In this document: one piece after another, positions 17,699 to 27,152 of the stretch
Numbering within the stretch: position 1 is the stretch's first letter
Layout: each line of letters begins with the position of its first letter
Origin: Mumia quercus
Lineage (GTDB): Bacteria; Actinomycetota; Actinomycetes; Propionibacteriales; Nocardioidaceae
NCBI RefSeq assembly: GCF_025506335.1
Contig: NZ_JANZYO010000005.1
Location: forward strand, 448,498 to 512,497
Reading direction: 5' to 3'
Length of the DNA stretch: 64,000 nucleotides
Made by a program: the position numbers and the translations under genes
Notes under the pieces: model-generated
Told to the model about the DNA's origin: nothing
What the model saw: only the letters and a program-made list of their open reading frames with translations
Database searches by the model: none

Positions 17699-18331
17699 AT
17701 GGCCAACCGACACCCCTCGCCGCAACGCGCCGAGAGCGGCGAGCAGCTGCGCGACCGTACCGCAGAGCTGACCGCCGACATCGAGACGACCGGCTACTAC
17801 CCCCAGGTGGTCACGGCCGGCATCGACGACGCGCTCGCGGGCGAGCCCGTGCTGGCCTACGTGCTCCACCACGAGCCGACGTTCGACCGCGAGGAGGTCC
17901 GCCGGCACATGACGGTCCTCACGCTGACGCCGTCGCGCCTGGTCCTCGCGCACACCGACGAGCACTCGGCCGACGACGTCCTGCCCGAGCCGTACACGTC
18001 GACGACCACTGAGGCCGTGCCGCTGCGGACGGTGGACTCCGTGGTCGTCACCCGTACCGTCCCGATGGCCACCGCCGTCGGCGCGGTGTCCGCGCGTGAC
18101 ACCGCCGAGGTCGTCCTGACGATCGGCTGGGGTGCCGTGCGGCGTCTCGACCTCGAGCCGGCGGGCTGCTCGGACCCCAGCTGCGAGGCCGATCACGGCT
18201 ACACCGGCTCGGCCACCGCCGACGACTTCTCGCTTCGGGTGAGCGCCGCCGCCGACGGTGGTGCGGCCGTGCAACGTCTTCTGTCGTTCTCTCGGGAGCT
18301 GTCTGCGGCGACGAGCCGTCCACGGTGGTGA
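17699..18331 (+). CDS. DUF5998 family protein
   Basis: A 210-residue soluble protein of the actinobacterial DUF5998 family, function unknown. Conserved features include TADIETTGYYPQVV near the start, a VVVTRTVP beta-rich middle and a CSDPSCEADHGYTG segment. Start choice: GAGACT (17686-17691) ends seven bases before ATG 17699, matching the leaderless pattern seen throughout the window. ATG 17630, which overlaps the stop of the upstream acyltransferase, would add 23 non-conserved-looking residues. Its end overlaps the phosphodiesterase start, so the three genes form one unit. Confidence 0.75.
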   Translation: MANRHPSPQRAESGEQLRDRTAELTADIETTGYYPQVVTAGIDDALAGEPVLAYVLHHEPTFDREEVRRHMTVLTLTPSRLVLAHTDEHSADDVLPEPYTSTTTEAVPLRTVDSVVVTRTVPMATAVGAVSARDTAEVVLTIGWGAVRRLDLEPAGCSDPSCEADHGYTGSATADDFSLRVSAAADGGAAVQRLLSFSRELSAATSRPRW

Positions 18332-19455
18332 CGGCCACTGGGACGCCGCTGCCCACGACCGACTACAGCGGCCGGAGCCTCACGTCGGTCCTGCCCAGCG
18401 TCGCCGCCGCGATGGGCGTCCCGAGCTGGGCTGACACGCTCGGCCTGCCCGACGCCGCGCGCTACGTCGTGGTCCTCGTCGACGGCCTCGGCTACGACCT
18501 GCTGCGCGAGCACGCCGACATCGCGCCGTACCTGAGCTCGCTCGTCGACCGGGAGCCGCTGCTCTGCGGTCTCCCCTCGACCACGGCGACGAGCCTCACC
18601 TCGCTCGGCACCGGGCTCGCCCCCGGCACGCACGGCGTCGTCGGCTACACCAGCCGCATCCCCGGCACCGACCGCGTCATGAACTCGCTCCGCTGGGACC
18701 CGGAGGTCGACCCCGCCGAGTGGCAGCCGTACCCGACGATGTTCGAGCGGGTCGACGCCGCCGGCATCCCCACCTCCGCCGTCAACAAGGCGGAGTTCGA
18801 AGGCTCGGGGCTGACGGTGTGCAGCCAGGGCGGGGTGCCCTTCCATCCGATCAGCTCGGTGTACGAGCGGCTGGACGTGGTCGTCGAGACGTCGGAGGCG
18901 ACACCCACCTCGCTCGTCTACACGTACGAGTCGACCCTCGACCACACCGGCCACGAGAAGGGGTGCACCTCCCCGGAGTGGCGCGACCGGCTGCGCGGTA
19001 TCGACCGCGACCTGGCCGACCTGCGCGACGCGCTCGCTCCGGGCACGGCGCTGCTGGTGACCGCGGACCACGGCATGCTCGACCTGCCCAAGGGTGGCAG
19101 GTTCGACGTCGAGGCCGAGCCCGCCATGCTCACCGACGTCGTGGTCTTCGCCGGCGAGGCGCGCTTCCGCCACCTCTACACCCGGGCAGGTGCGGCCCCC
19201 GAGGTCGCCCAGCGCTGGCGCGACCGGCTCGGTGACCGGGCGCTGGTGGTGACGCGCGAGGAGGCGGAGGCCGCGGGCTGGTTCGGGCAGATCCAGGACT
19301 CCGTACGCCCCCGGATCGGGGACGTCCTCGTGGCCTCGCTCGGCGACTTCGGTGTGTTCTCCTCGCGCCACTTCGCGATCGAGCTGAAGATGTCGGGCTT
19401 CCACGGGTCGGTGACCCCGGCCGAGGTGCGCGTCCCCCTGCTCGTCGACATGTGA
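18328..19455 (+). CDS. Alkaline phosphatase family protein (nucleotide pyrophosphatase/phosphodiesterase-like)
   Basis: A 375-residue type I phosphodiesterase. Metal and nucleophile motifs of the alkaline phosphatase superfamily are visible: LVDGLGYDL, the nucleophile threonine in PSTTATSL, STLDHTGHEKG and TADHGMLD. The gene starts within a GTGGTGA string; GTG 18328 gives a 4-base overlap with the DUF5998 stop, and GTG 18325 is equally possible. There is no signal peptide, so it probably acts in the cytoplasm on a nucleotide-type phosphodiester. It is the last gene of the acyltransferase-DUF5998 operon. Confidence 0.85.
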   Translation: MTATGTPLPTTDYSGRSLTSVLPSVAAAMGVPSWADTLGLPDAARYVVVLVDGLGYDLLREHADIAPYLSSLVDREPLLCGLPSTTATSLTSLGTGLAPGTHGVVGYTSRIPGTDRVMNSLRWDPEVDPAEWQPYPTMFERVDAAGIPTSAVNKAEFEGSGLTVCSQGGVPFHPISSVYERLDVVVETSEATPTSLVYTYESTLDHTGHEKGCTSPEWRDRLRGIDRDLADLRDALAPGTALLVTADHGMLDLPKGGRFDVEAEPAMLTDVVVFAGEARFRHLYTRAGAAPEVAQRWRDRLGDRALVVTREEAEAAGWFGQIQDSVRPRIGDVLVASLGDFGVFSSRHFAIELKMSGFHGSVTPAEVRVPLLVDM

Positions 19456-19525
19456 GGCTCGACCCTGACGACTCGCCCGTGAAAACGCCTGGGCGAGGGA
19501 TCCGCCTGGTCACTAGCGTCGAAGG

Positions 19526-21250
19526 ATGGCCCACGCCCACACGCGAGGCGCCGCGCGTCCCCTGCTCCTCGCGGTCGATCGTGACCCGGTTTCTCTCGAG
19601 CGGCTCGAGGGAGAGCTGCAGCGCGCCTTCGGCGACGGCTTCCGCGTCCGTGGGGAGCTGACCGCGGCCGAGGCCGTACGCACGCTGGAGCGGGCCCACG
19701 ACGGTACGGCCCCGGTGGCCGTCGTCCTCGTCGACCACGCGCTCGAGCCCGACGAGCGCGACACCGTCCTGACGACGGCGCGGGCGCTGCACCCCGACGC
19801 CCGGCGCGCGCTCCTCGTCGAGTGGGGCGACTGGAAGAGCAGGGAGATCGCGCGCACGATCCTGTCCGCGGTGGCGGTCGGCGACGTCAGCTATTACGTC
19901 CTCAAGCCCTGGACCGAGCGTGACGAGCTGTTCCACCGCACGGTCGCGGAGTTCGTGCAGGAGTGGTCGCGCAGCGACGCGACCACGATGCGAGAGGTGG
20001 TCGTCGTCGCGGGGCGCAGCTCGGCGCGCGCGGCGCAGGTACGCAGCCTCCTGGTCCGCAACGGTGTCCCGCACGCCTTCCGCGAGCGGGGGACCGACCT
20101 CGCGGACCGGGTCGAGCGTGCGGTGCGCGCCCGCGGGCACGACCTGGAGGCCGTCGACGTGCTGGTCACGATGCCGGCGATCCGGGGTGCCCCGATCCTC
20201 AAGGACCCCAGCGACGTCGAGATCGCGGAGGCGTGGGGAGTCCGGACGTCTCTCGACGACCGCGACCGGGCTTTCGACCTGCTCGTCGTCGGAGCGGGGC
20301 CGGCCGGTCTCGCTGCGTCGGTCTACGGGTCGTCGGAGGGCCTGCGGACCCTCCTCGTCGAGCGCGAGGCCATCGGCGGCCAGGCGGGGTCGAGCTCGCT
20401 CATCCGCAACTACCTCGGCTTCTCGCGCGGCATCACCGGCGCGGAGCTCGCGCAGCGCGGCTACCAGCAGGCGTGGGTCTTCGGGGCGACCGTGCTTCTG
20501 ATGCGCGAGGTCGTCGGCCTGCGTCCGCGGGACAAGGGCTTCGAGGTGGACATCGCCGGTCTCGGCACCGTCACCGCCCGGGCGGTCGTGCTGGCCAGCG
20601 GCGTCTCGTACCGGCGTCTCGGCGTCGCCGCGCTCGAGGCGCTCAGCGGGGCCGGGGTGTTCTACGGGGCGAGCGTCTCCGAGGCGCACGCGATGGCCGG
20701 ACGGCGGGCGGTCGTGGTCGGGGGCGGCAACTCTGCCGGGCAGGCCGTGCTGCACCTCGCCCGCTACTGCGAGAAGGTCACCCTCGCCGTCCGCGCGGAG
20801 ACGCTGGAGTCGGGGATGTCGCAGTACCTCGTCGACGCCATCGCGGCCGACGACACGGTGGAGGTGCGCACGAGCGTCGAGATCGTGGGCGGGGGCGGCG
20901 ACGGCTGGCTCGAGCACGTGGTGCTCCGCGACCGGCGTACCGGCCTGGACTCGGAGCCGCTGCGCACCGACGGCCTGTTCGTGATGATCGGCGCCCAGCC
21001 GCGTACGGACTGGTTGCCCGACGGCGTACGCCGCGACTCTCGCGGCTTCGTCCTCGCCGGGGCGGACGCCGCAGCCTCCGGCGCGTGGCCCCGCGAGCGC
21101 CCCCCACGCCCGTACGAGACCTCGATGCCGGGCGTGTTCGTCGTCGGCGACCTCCGCAGCAGCTCCGTCAAACGGGTCGCTGCGGCGGTCGGCGAAGGCT
21201 CGGTCGTGGTCTCGCAGGTCCACGAGTGCCTGGCGGCCGACGATGCGTGA
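19526..21250 (+). CDS. Receiver-glutaredoxin-like-thioredoxin reductase-like fusion flavoprotein
   Basis: A 574-residue three-part protein. Residues about 10-145 are a response-regulator receiver with the acidic pocket (AVDRDP), phospho-acceptor Asp (VVLVDHAL) and conserved Lys (YYVLKPW). Residues about 155-240 resemble a glutaredoxin-like fold (RSLLVRNGVPHAF, MPAIRGAPILKDPS) without a CxxC. Residues about 250-570 are a thioredoxin reductase-like FAD/NAD(P)H module (VVGAGPAGLAASVYGSSEGL, GGGNSAGQAVLHLAR, VFVVGDLRSSSVKR). The redox CxxC of true thioredoxin reductases is replaced by FYGASVSEAH, so it should not reduce thioredoxin. TAGCGT at 19514-19519 lies six bases before the ATG. It overlaps the cyclase gene by eight bases. 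Confidence 0.82.
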   Translation: MAHAHTRGAARPLLLAVDRDPVSLERLEGELQRAFGDGFRVRGELTAAEAVRTLERAHDGTAPVAVVLVDHALEPDERDTVLTTARALHPDARRALLVEWGDWKSREIARTILSAVAVGDVSYYVLKPWTERDELFHRTVAEFVQEWSRSDATTMREVVVVAGRSSARAAQVRSLLVRNGVPHAFRERGTDLADRVERAVRARGHDLEAVDVLVTMPAIRGAPILKDPSDVEIAEAWGVRTSLDDRDRAFDLLVVGAGPAGLAASVYGSSEGLRTLLVEREAIGGQAGSSSLIRNYLGFSRGITGAELAQRGYQQAWVFGATVLLMREVVGLRPRDKGFEVDIAGLGTVTARAVVLASGVSYRRLGVAALEALSGAGVFYGASVSEAHAMAGRRAVVVGGGNSAGQAVLHLARYCEKVTLAVRAETLESGMSQYLVDAIAADDTVEVRTSVEIVGGGGDGWLEHVVLRDRRTGLDSEPLRTDGLFVMIGAQPRTDWLPDGVRRDSRGFVLAGADAAASGAWPRERPPRPYETSMPGVFVVGDLRSSSVKRVAAAVGEGSVVVSQVHECLAADDA

Positions 21251-22607
21251 GACGCACGGACGCGCCGGCGCGGGCCTCGTCGCCGTCGCGCTCGCGATCC
21301 CGTTGGCCGGTCTCGCCCTCCTGCTGTGGCGACCGGAGATCGACGTCGCGTGGGAGGACCACCCGGCGCACTTCTGGCTGGTGCTGGCCGCGGCCGTCGT
21401 CGGTGCGCTCGTGGCGTACGCGATGGGGGTGGCGGCCCTGCAGCGTGGCGACGCTCGGGTGCTGCTGGCCTCGTACGCGTTCTTCGTGACCGCGGCGTTC
21501 CTCGGCCTGCACGCCCTCGCGACCCCGGGCGTGCTGCTGTCGGCACCGAACGCCGGGTTCGTGCTCGCGACCCCGGTCGGTCTCGCGCTGGGCGCGGTGT
21601 TCGCGGTGTGGTCGGCGCGCGACCTCGGTGGGGAGCGCGACGTCGCCGTGGTGGCGCGGGCCCGGCTGCTGCGCGTCGCGGTCGTCGTGGTGGTCGTGGG
21701 ATGGGCGGCGCTCTCGCTCGTCCGGGTGTGGCCGCTCGACGATGGCGTGGTGCCGGAGCAGGTCGACGGCGTCCTGGCGGCGTGCGCCGGGGCCGCGGTC
21801 GTCGGGTACGCCGTGGCGGCGTGGAGGTACCTGCGGCTCTGGCGGGTCCGGGGCGCGGCGCTCCCGCTCGCGGTCGCGTCGGCGTTCGTGCTGCTCGCCG
21901 AGGCGGCGGTCGCGGTGGCGTTCTCGCGCAGCTGGCACCTCTCGTGGTGGGAGTGGCACGTGCTCATGCTCGCCGCGGTCCTGCTCGTGGCGCTGACCGC
22001 ACGGCGGCAGTGGCACGAGGAGCGATTCGCCGGGCTCTACCTCGACGAGACGCGGGCGGGGGAGCGGGAGATGAGCATCCTCTTCGCCGACCTCCAGGGG
22101 TTCACCGCGTTCTCGGAGGCGCACGCGCCGCACGAGGTGACGCAGATGCTCAACGCGTACTTCGAGGTGGCGGTCCCGCCCGTGGTCGGACGGTACGGCG
22201 GCGACGTCGACCGGATCATCGGCGACGCGCTGATGGTCACGTTCAACCGCCGGGGCGACCAGCCGGACCATGCGCGGCGGGCCGCGCTCGCCGGCCTGGC
22301 GCTGCAGGAGGCCACCGCCCGCGTCGTGCAGGAGCACCCGGACTGGCCACGGTTCCGGGTCGGGGTCAACTCCGGTCCGGCGTCGGTGAGCGTGCTCGGC
22401 ACCACCGGCGGGCGTACCCACACCGTCATCGGGGACACCGTCAACACGGCGTCCCGCATCGAGGGCCAGGCGCCGGCCGGAGGCGTCGCGGTGAGCGCGG
22501 CGACTCTCGCGCTGCTGCCGGACGCCCGGGTGGATCCGCTGGGCCCGCTGACGCTCAAGGGCAAGGCGGAGCCGGTCGAGGTCTTCCGGCTGCTCTCGGT
22601 CGGCTGA
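21243..22607 (+). CDS. Membrane-anchored class III adenylate/guanylate cyclase
   Basis: A 454-residue protein with about eight N-terminal transmembrane helices (residues 10-265) and a C-terminal class III nucleotide cyclase catalytic domain. Visible catalytic positions are the metal Asp in FADLQGFTAFSE, the second metal Asp in RIIGDALM, a purine-site Asp in VIGDTVN, and the transition-state Asn and Arg in VNTASR. The usual substrate-specifying Lys, four residues before the second metal Asp, is Arg here. The start codon lies inside the end of the flavoprotein gene, so the two are translationally coupled. The input signal may come through the membrane part or the flavoprotein. Confidence 0.87.
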   Translation: MRETHGRAGAGLVAVALAIPLAGLALLLWRPEIDVAWEDHPAHFWLVLAAAVVGALVAYAMGVAALQRGDARVLLASYAFFVTAAFLGLHALATPGVLLSAPNAGFVLATPVGLALGAVFAVWSARDLGGERDVAVVARARLLRVAVVVVVVGWAALSLVRVWPLDDGVVPEQVDGVLAACAGAAVVGYAVAAWRYLRLWRVRGAALPLAVASAFVLLAEAAVAVAFSRSWHLSWWEWHVLMLAAVLLVALTARRQWHEERFAGLYLDETRAGEREMSILFADLQGFTAFSEAHAPHEVTQMLNAYFEVAVPPVVGRYGGDVDRIIGDALMVTFNRRGDQPDHARRAALAGLALQEATARVVQEHPDWPRFRVGVNSGPASVSVLGTTGGRTHTVIGDTVNTASRIEGQAPAGGVAVSAATLALLPDARVDPLGPLTLKGKAEPVEVFRLLSVG

Positions 22608-22614
22608 CGGTCAG

Positions 22615-22690
22615 CCCCGTCCCCGATTCGGGCAGTTGTCCACGTCCGGCACGGTGCGACCGGTGGGGAACTGCCCGAATCGCCGACGGA
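22615..22690. repeat. Interspersed palindromic element, copy A
   Basis: GATTCGGGCAGTT (22625-22637) and AACTGCCCGAATC (22669-22681) form a perfect 13-base stem. Partial outer pairing (CCGTC/GACGG) and inner pairing (CCAC/GTGG) extend it. A second copy lies at 32650-32725. Both fill the gap between convergent genes and end about four bases before the minus-strand stop, so a terminator role is likely. Confidence 0.7.
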
Positions 22691-22694
22691 ACGG

Positions 22695-23351
22695 TCAGCC
22701 GTTGAACGGCAGGGGGTCGTTGAGCGTGGTGACGGCGCGCGCTCGCGCGGTCGTCATGCGCCGACGGTGGTGCTGGCGGCACAGCACCTCGTACCCGACG
22801 GTGGGCGCCGGCAGGCCGGGATCGTCGACGTCGCCGACGACGATCTGGTCGCCCTCGGTGACCATGACGCCGTTCTCCGTACGGGCGTTGTGGGTGGCCC
22901 GCTTGCCGCACCAGCACAGGGCCTCGACCTGCAGCGGCTGGATGCGGTCGGCCAGCTCGACGAGCCGCGCCGAGCCCTCGAAGAGGCGCGCGCGGAAGTC
23001 GGTGAGGATCCCGAAGGCGAAGACGTCGATCTGCAGCTCGTCGGCGATCCGCGCCAGCGCCTCCACCTGCGCCGACGTGTAGAACTGGGCCTCGTCGCAG
23101 ATCAGGTAGTCGATCCGGCCGCCCGCGGTCAGCGAGCTGACGATGTGGTTCCAGAAGTCGAAGTCGGCGTCGACCTCGTGCGCCTCGGTCCACAGGCCGA
23201 GCCGGCTCGAGAGCCGCCCGCCGCCGGCGCGGTCGTGGCTGGTGAAGATGCGGCCGACCCTGCCACGCGCCGCGTGGTTGTGGTTGGTCTGGAGGGCCAG
23301 CGTGGACTTCCCGCTGTCCATCGTCCCGGTGAAGAAGAGCAAGCTCGCCAC
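22695..23351 (-). CDS. tdk: Thymidine kinase
   Basis: A 218-residue type II thymidine kinase of the salvage pathway (thymidine to dTMP). It has Walker A GTMDSGKST at residues 9-17, Walker B with catalytic Glu in CDEAQFY, the lasso region, and a structural zinc site from CWCGKRA and CRQHH. GTG 23351 is supported by TAGCCT (23360-23365) eight bases upstream. It is divergent from the sulfurtransferase gene with only 24 bases between the starts, so the two promoters overlap. Confidence 0.93.
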   Translation of the reverse strand: MASLLFFTGTMDSGKSTLALQTNHNHAARGRVGRIFTSHDRAGGGRLSSRLGLWTEAHEVDADFDFWNHIVSSLTAGGRIDYLICDEAQFYTSAQVEALARIADELQIDVFAFGILTDFRARLFEGSARLVELADRIQPLQVEALCWCGKRATHNARTENGVMVTEGDQIVVGDVDDPGLPAPTVGYEVLCRQHHRRRMTTARARAVTTLNDPLPFNG

Positions 23352-23359
23352 GAGGGACG

Positions 23360-23369
23360 AGGCTACCGT
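23360..23369. promoter_or_regulatory. Overlapping divergent -10 elements (tdk / sulfurtransferase)
   Basis: On the minus strand TAGCCT (23360-23365) ends eight bases before the tdk GTG. On the plus strand TACCGT (23364-23369) ends six bases before the sulfurtransferase ATG at 23376. The two hexamers share two bases, so both promoters cannot be occupied together. Each -35 would lie inside the other coding region. Confidence 0.5.
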
Positions 23370-23375
23370 GTGCAC

Positions 23376-24254
23376 ATGCCTGCCCCCATCGCCGAGCCGA
23401 ACCGGCCCCCGAGTCCTGAGCCGTTGGTCACCGTCGCCGCGCTCGACGAGCTCCTCAGGGCGGGGCCGGTGACGCTGCTCGACGTGCGCTACCGCCTCGG
23501 TGGACCGCCCGGACGCGCCGCGTACGAGGAAGGCCACGTGCCGGGGGCGGTGTTCGTCGACATGGACACCGACCTGGCGGACCCGCCCGGGAACGGGCGG
23601 GGGAGGCACCCGCTCCCCGACCCCGAGCGGTTCGCGGCGGCGATGCGCGCTGCCGGGGTCCGTCGTGACCAGCCCGTCGTGGTGTACGACGGGGCGGACG
23701 GTACGGCGGCGGCTCGGGCGTGGTGGTTGCTCACCTACCACGGCCACCCGGACGTACGACTCCTCGACGGAGGCTGGGCGGCGTGGAGCGAGGCCGGGCT
23801 GCCGGTGTCGTACGAGTCGCCGGCGCCTGCCGAAGGCGACTTCGAGGCCGATCCCGGCCACCTGCGGCTCGTCGACGCCGAGGGGGCGGCCCGCGCCGGG
23901 CGTGAGGCGGTGCTGCTGGATGCCCGGGCGAGAGAACGGTTCCGCGGCGAGGTCGAGCCGATCGACCCGGTGGCAGGCCACGTCCCGGGAGCCCGCAGCG
24001 CGCCGACCGCCGAGAACGTCGACGCCTCCGGCCGTTGGAAGCCGGTGGCGGCTCTCTCCGAGCGGTTCGCCGCGGTCGGGGCGGTCCCGGGGGCGGACGT
24101 CGCCGTCTACTGCGGCTCCGGCGTGACTGCCGCGCACGAGGTGCTCGCCCTGCGCATGACCGAGGTCGACGCCGCGCTGTACGCGGGGTCGTGGAGCGAG
24201 TGGGTCAGCGACCCCGAGCGGCCGGTGGCGACCGGGGACTCCGACGCCACCTAG
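23376..24254 (+). CDS. sseA: Thiosulfate/3-mercaptopyruvate sulfurtransferase (SseA-like)
   Basis: A 292-residue protein with two rhodanese domains. The N-terminal inactive domain has [14 protein letters not shown] and the [12 protein letters not shown] loop. The C-terminal catalytic domain has [24 protein letters not shown] and the active-site cysteine in [10 protein letters not shown]. The CGSGVT loop is typical of the SseA branch that handles 3-mercaptopyruvate or thiosulfate in sulfur transfer and cysteine breakdown. ATG 23376 is chosen because TACCGT precedes it by six bases; an in-frame GTG lies two codons upstream. Confidence 0.9.
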   Translation: MPAPIAEPNRPPSPEPLVTVAALDELLRAGPVTLLDVRYRLGGPPGRAAYEEGHVPGAVFVDMDTDLADPPGNGRGRHPLPDPERFAAAMRAAGVRRDQPVVVYDGADGTAAARAWWLLTYHGHPDVRLLDGGWAAWSEAGLPVSYESPAPAEGDFEADPGHLRLVDAEGAARAGREAVLLDARARERFRGEVEPIDPVAGHVPGARSAPTAENVDASGRWKPVAALSERFAAVGAVPGADVAVYCGSGVTAAHEVLALRMTEVDAALYAGSWSEWVSDPERPVATGDSDAT

Positions 24255-24313
24255 GACGAGGCCGGCGAGCCGTGCGCGCCGGTCCTGTCCGCGACGTACG
24301 GCACGATGAGATC

Positions 24314-27136
24314 ATGGCTCACGTCCGTGCACCGTTGGTCGGCCGCGCCCCAGAGCTCGCCGCTCTGCGCGAGGCGTACGCGGAGGCGCGCCGGGGCGCC
24401 GCGCGTTCCCTCGTGGTCGCCGGCGAGGCCGGCATCGGCAAGAGCCGGCTGCTCCGCGAGTTCGTCGCCGAGGTCCGCGAGCGCGGCGACGCGCTCGTGG
24501 TCTCCGGTGCGTGTGCCGACTCAGGGTCCGGCCCGCTGCCGTACGCGGCCCTCGAAGGCCTGGTCCGCGACGTCGTCGGTGCGCTCGGAGCCGACCGTAC
24601 GCTCGACGAGGCCGGGCCCAGCGCCGACGCGCTCGGCCTGGTGGCACCTCGCCTGATCGACGTGCGTGCGGAGGCGAGCCCGGGGCGGCTGCCGGAGGTC
24701 GTGGCGGGGCTGCTGGCGTCAGTGGCAGAGCGCCGGCCGCTCGTGGTGGTCGTCGAGGACCTCCACTGGGCCGACGACGCCACCCGGGCGACGGTCGACC
24801 GCCTCGCCCGGATGCCGCAGGGGAGCTCGTTGCTGCTCGTGGCGAGCTACCGCAGCGACGACGTGGGCCGGGGCCACCCGTTGCGGTCGATGCTGGCCGA
24901 GCTCGAGCGCGGACGGCTCGTGGCGCGGCTCGACGTCCCGCGCCTCGACGAGGGCGAGGTCGCCCAGCTCGCCGCGGCGCTGCTCGGAGACGATGACGTC
25001 GGGCCGGGCCTCGCCGATCTCATCGACCGCAGCGAGGGCGTCCCGTTCTACGTCGAGGAGCTCGTCGGCTTCCTCGGCATCGACCTCCCCGACTCGCTTC
25101 GCGACCTGCTGCTCCTGCGGTACTCCCGCCTGTCGCCGGATGCGCAGGAGTTCTGCCGGCAGGTGGCCGCTGCCGGCTCGCGCGCCTCGTACGACCTCCT
25201 GGCCGACGCCCTCGGGCCCGACGCCGTGGTCGCGGCCGAGGGCGCGGCACGCGAGGCCGTGGCAGCCGCGGTGCTCGAGGGCGACGAGGACGGCTACGCC
25301 TTCCGGCACGCCCTGGTCCAGGAGGCGGTGCTCTCCGAGCTACTTCCGGGTGAGCGTCGGCGCCTGCACTCGGCGTACGCGAACGCCCTCGAGTCGTACC
25401 CCACGACCGTCGCGCGCCTCTCCGAGATCGCGGAGCACTGGTGGCGTGCGCGGGTCCTCGACCGTGCGCTGGCGGCCGCCGTCCAGGGCCAGGAAGCAGC
25501 CGACCGTGCCGGGTCCTGGACGACCGCCGCGACCCTCGGCGAGCGCGCGCTCGACCTCTGGGAGATGGTCCCGGACGCCGAGGAGGCCGCCGGCGTCTCC
25601 CACCACCAGCTCCTGATCGGCGTCGCCGAGTCCGTACGGTCGACGACGCGCCTCGACCGTGCGCTCGCGCTGTGCCAGCAGGCGCTGGCCGAGTGGCCCC
25701 CCGACGACACCGACGGCCTGGCCCGGGCGCTCGACAACGCGGCGGTGATCGCCGCGCAGGCCGGCAGCACCGAGGGGCGCGCGTTCCTCGAGCGGGCGCT
25801 CGCCCTGGTGCGTCCGGGCGAGAACGACGAGGTGCGGGCCCTCCTGCTCGTCACGAAGACACGAGACGGGATGCTCGATGGCCGCACCCGCGAGGCGATC
25901 GTGAGCGCGACCGAGTGCTTCGAGACGGCAACCGCTGCGGGGGCGACGTCCAGCGCGTCGCTGGCGCTCAACATGCGCGGCGTCTGCCGCGTGTCGCGCG
26001 GGGACGTCGAGGGACTGGACGACCTCGAACGCGCCCGCGACCTGGCCGGGGACGACTGGAAGGCGTTGTCGCGCTACTGCGTGAACGCCTCCCACTGCCA
26101 CCTCTTGCGCGGCGAGTTCGAGACCGCGCTGGGTCTCGCGTCAGAGGGTGCACGGCGTTCGCGTGCTCTCGGGTCCGGGTGGAGCACCGACGCGATGCTC
26201 GAGGGCAACGCCGCCGAGGCGATGATCGGGCTGGGCCGGTGGGAGGAGGCCGCAGCCTGGTACGAGCGGGCGATCCCGCTCGTCGCGGACAGCATGTTCG
26301 CGATGTACCTGCGCGAGCGCTGGGCGTGGCTCCAGATGTGGCGGGGCGATGTGGACGCGTCCGAGGCGGTCGCCCGGGCGAAGCTTGCCGGGTGGGAGCG
26401 GTTCGGGAGGCTCGAGCAGCAGGTCCGGACGCGGGTCGCGGCGACGCTGGGTGAGATGGCGCTGCTGCGGGGTGATCCTGCGGAGGCCCTTCGGCTCGCC
26501 TCCGACATCCTGCTGCGCCCAGGTCAGGACCGCAGCCCTGGCGACGAGCTTCCGGTCGTCGCGGTCGCAGCGCGCGCGATCGCCGCCCTCCGCCGCGAGG
26601 ACGGGGGCGCGGCGCCCGACCTCGCGCCGTACCGTGCGATCGCGCGGGAGTGTGCGTCGTGGCCCACCTTCCCCGCATGGGGCGGCACCTTCGCCGCCGA
26701 GCTCGGTGAGGGGTCGTGGTCGGCGGTCGCCGAGGCGCCGGGACCCGCCCACCTGCGCCCGTACGCGTTGCTGCGCGACGGCGAGACGCTGCTGGCCGAA
26801 GGCGACCGCGCCGGTGCGAGGGAGCGGTTGACGCAGGCCGTCGAGGCCGGGCGCGCGATCGGTGCCGGGCTCGTGGTGCAGCAGGCGGAGGCCGTGCTCG
26901 AGAGCGGAGGGCTCGACGCGGTCGGCAGGCGTGGCGACCCTGACGAGCTCACGGAGCGCGAGCGGCAGGTGCTGGCCCTGGTGGCCGAAGGTTTGTCGAA
27001 CGGGGAGATCGGTGAGCGGCTCTTCATCAGCCGTAAGACCGCGTCCGTCCACGTCTCAGCGATCCTGCGCAAGCTCGGGGTCTCCAGCCGTACGGAGGCT
27101 GCGGTGAGGGCGCGCTCGGGCGCATCGGGGGAGTGA
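24314..27136 (+). CDS. Large ATP-binding LuxR (LAL/MalT-like) transcriptional regulator
   Basis: A 940-residue regulator. The N-terminal AAA/STAND ATPase has Walker [10 protein letters not shown] near residues 38-46 and Walker [15 protein letters not shown] long alpha-helical TPR-like middle (about 380-850) follows. The C-terminal LuxR helix-turn-helix reads [35 protein letters not shown] proteins sense a ligand or partner, then bind ATP and activate nearby or distant operons, often carbon use or secondary metabolism. No obvious target gene is adjacent. CACGAT (24302-24307) ends six bases before the ATG. It converges with the membrane protein at 27153. Confidence 0.88.
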   Translation: MAHVRAPLVGRAPELAALREAYAEARRGAARSLVVAGEAGIGKSRLLREFVAEVRERGDALVVSGACADSGSGPLPYAALEGLVRDVVGALGADRTLDEAGPSADALGLVAPRLIDVRAEASPGRLPEVVAGLLASVAERRPLVVVVEDLHWADDATRATVDRLARMPQGSSLLLVASYRSDDVGRGHPLRSMLAELERGRLVARLDVPRLDEGEVAQLAAALLGDDDVGPGLADLIDRSEGVPFYVEELVGFLGIDLPDSLRDLLLLRYSRLSPDAQEFCRQVAAAGSRASYDLLADALGPDAVVAAEGAAREAVAAAVLEGDEDGYAFRHALVQEAVLSELLPGERRRLHSAYANALESYPTTVARLSEIAEHWWRARVLDRALAAAVQGQEAADRAGSWTTAATLGERALDLWEMVPDAEEAAGVSHHQLLIGVAESVRSTTRLDRALALCQQALAEWPPDDTDGLARALDNAAVIAAQAGSTEGRAFLERALALVRPGENDEVRALLLVTKTRDGMLDGRTREAIVSATECFETATAAGATSSASLALNMRGVCRVSRGDVEGLDDLERARDLAGDDWKALSRYCVNASHCHLLRGEFETALGLASEGARRSRALGSGWSTDAMLEGNAAEAMIGLGRWEEAAAWYERAIPLVADSMFAMYLRERWAWLQMWRGDVDASEAVARAKLAGWERFGRLEQQVRTRVAATLGEMALLRGDPAEALRLASDILLRPGQDRSPGDELPVVAVAARAIAALRREDGGAAPDLAPYRAIARECASWPTFPAWGGTFAAELGEGSWSAVAEAPGPAHLRPYALLRDGETLLAEGDRAGARERLTQAVEAGRAIGAGLVVQQAEAVLESGGLDAVGRRGDPDELTERERQVLALVAEGLSNGEIGERLFISRKTASVHVSAILRKLGVSSRTEAAVRARSGASGE

Positions 27137-27152
27137 GTCACTCCGCAGGGTG

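Noticed and set aside
22695..24137. 480-codon minus-strand frame extending tdk
   Set aside because: Thymidine kinase begins at GTG 23351; the rest is the reverse of the sulfurtransferase gene.
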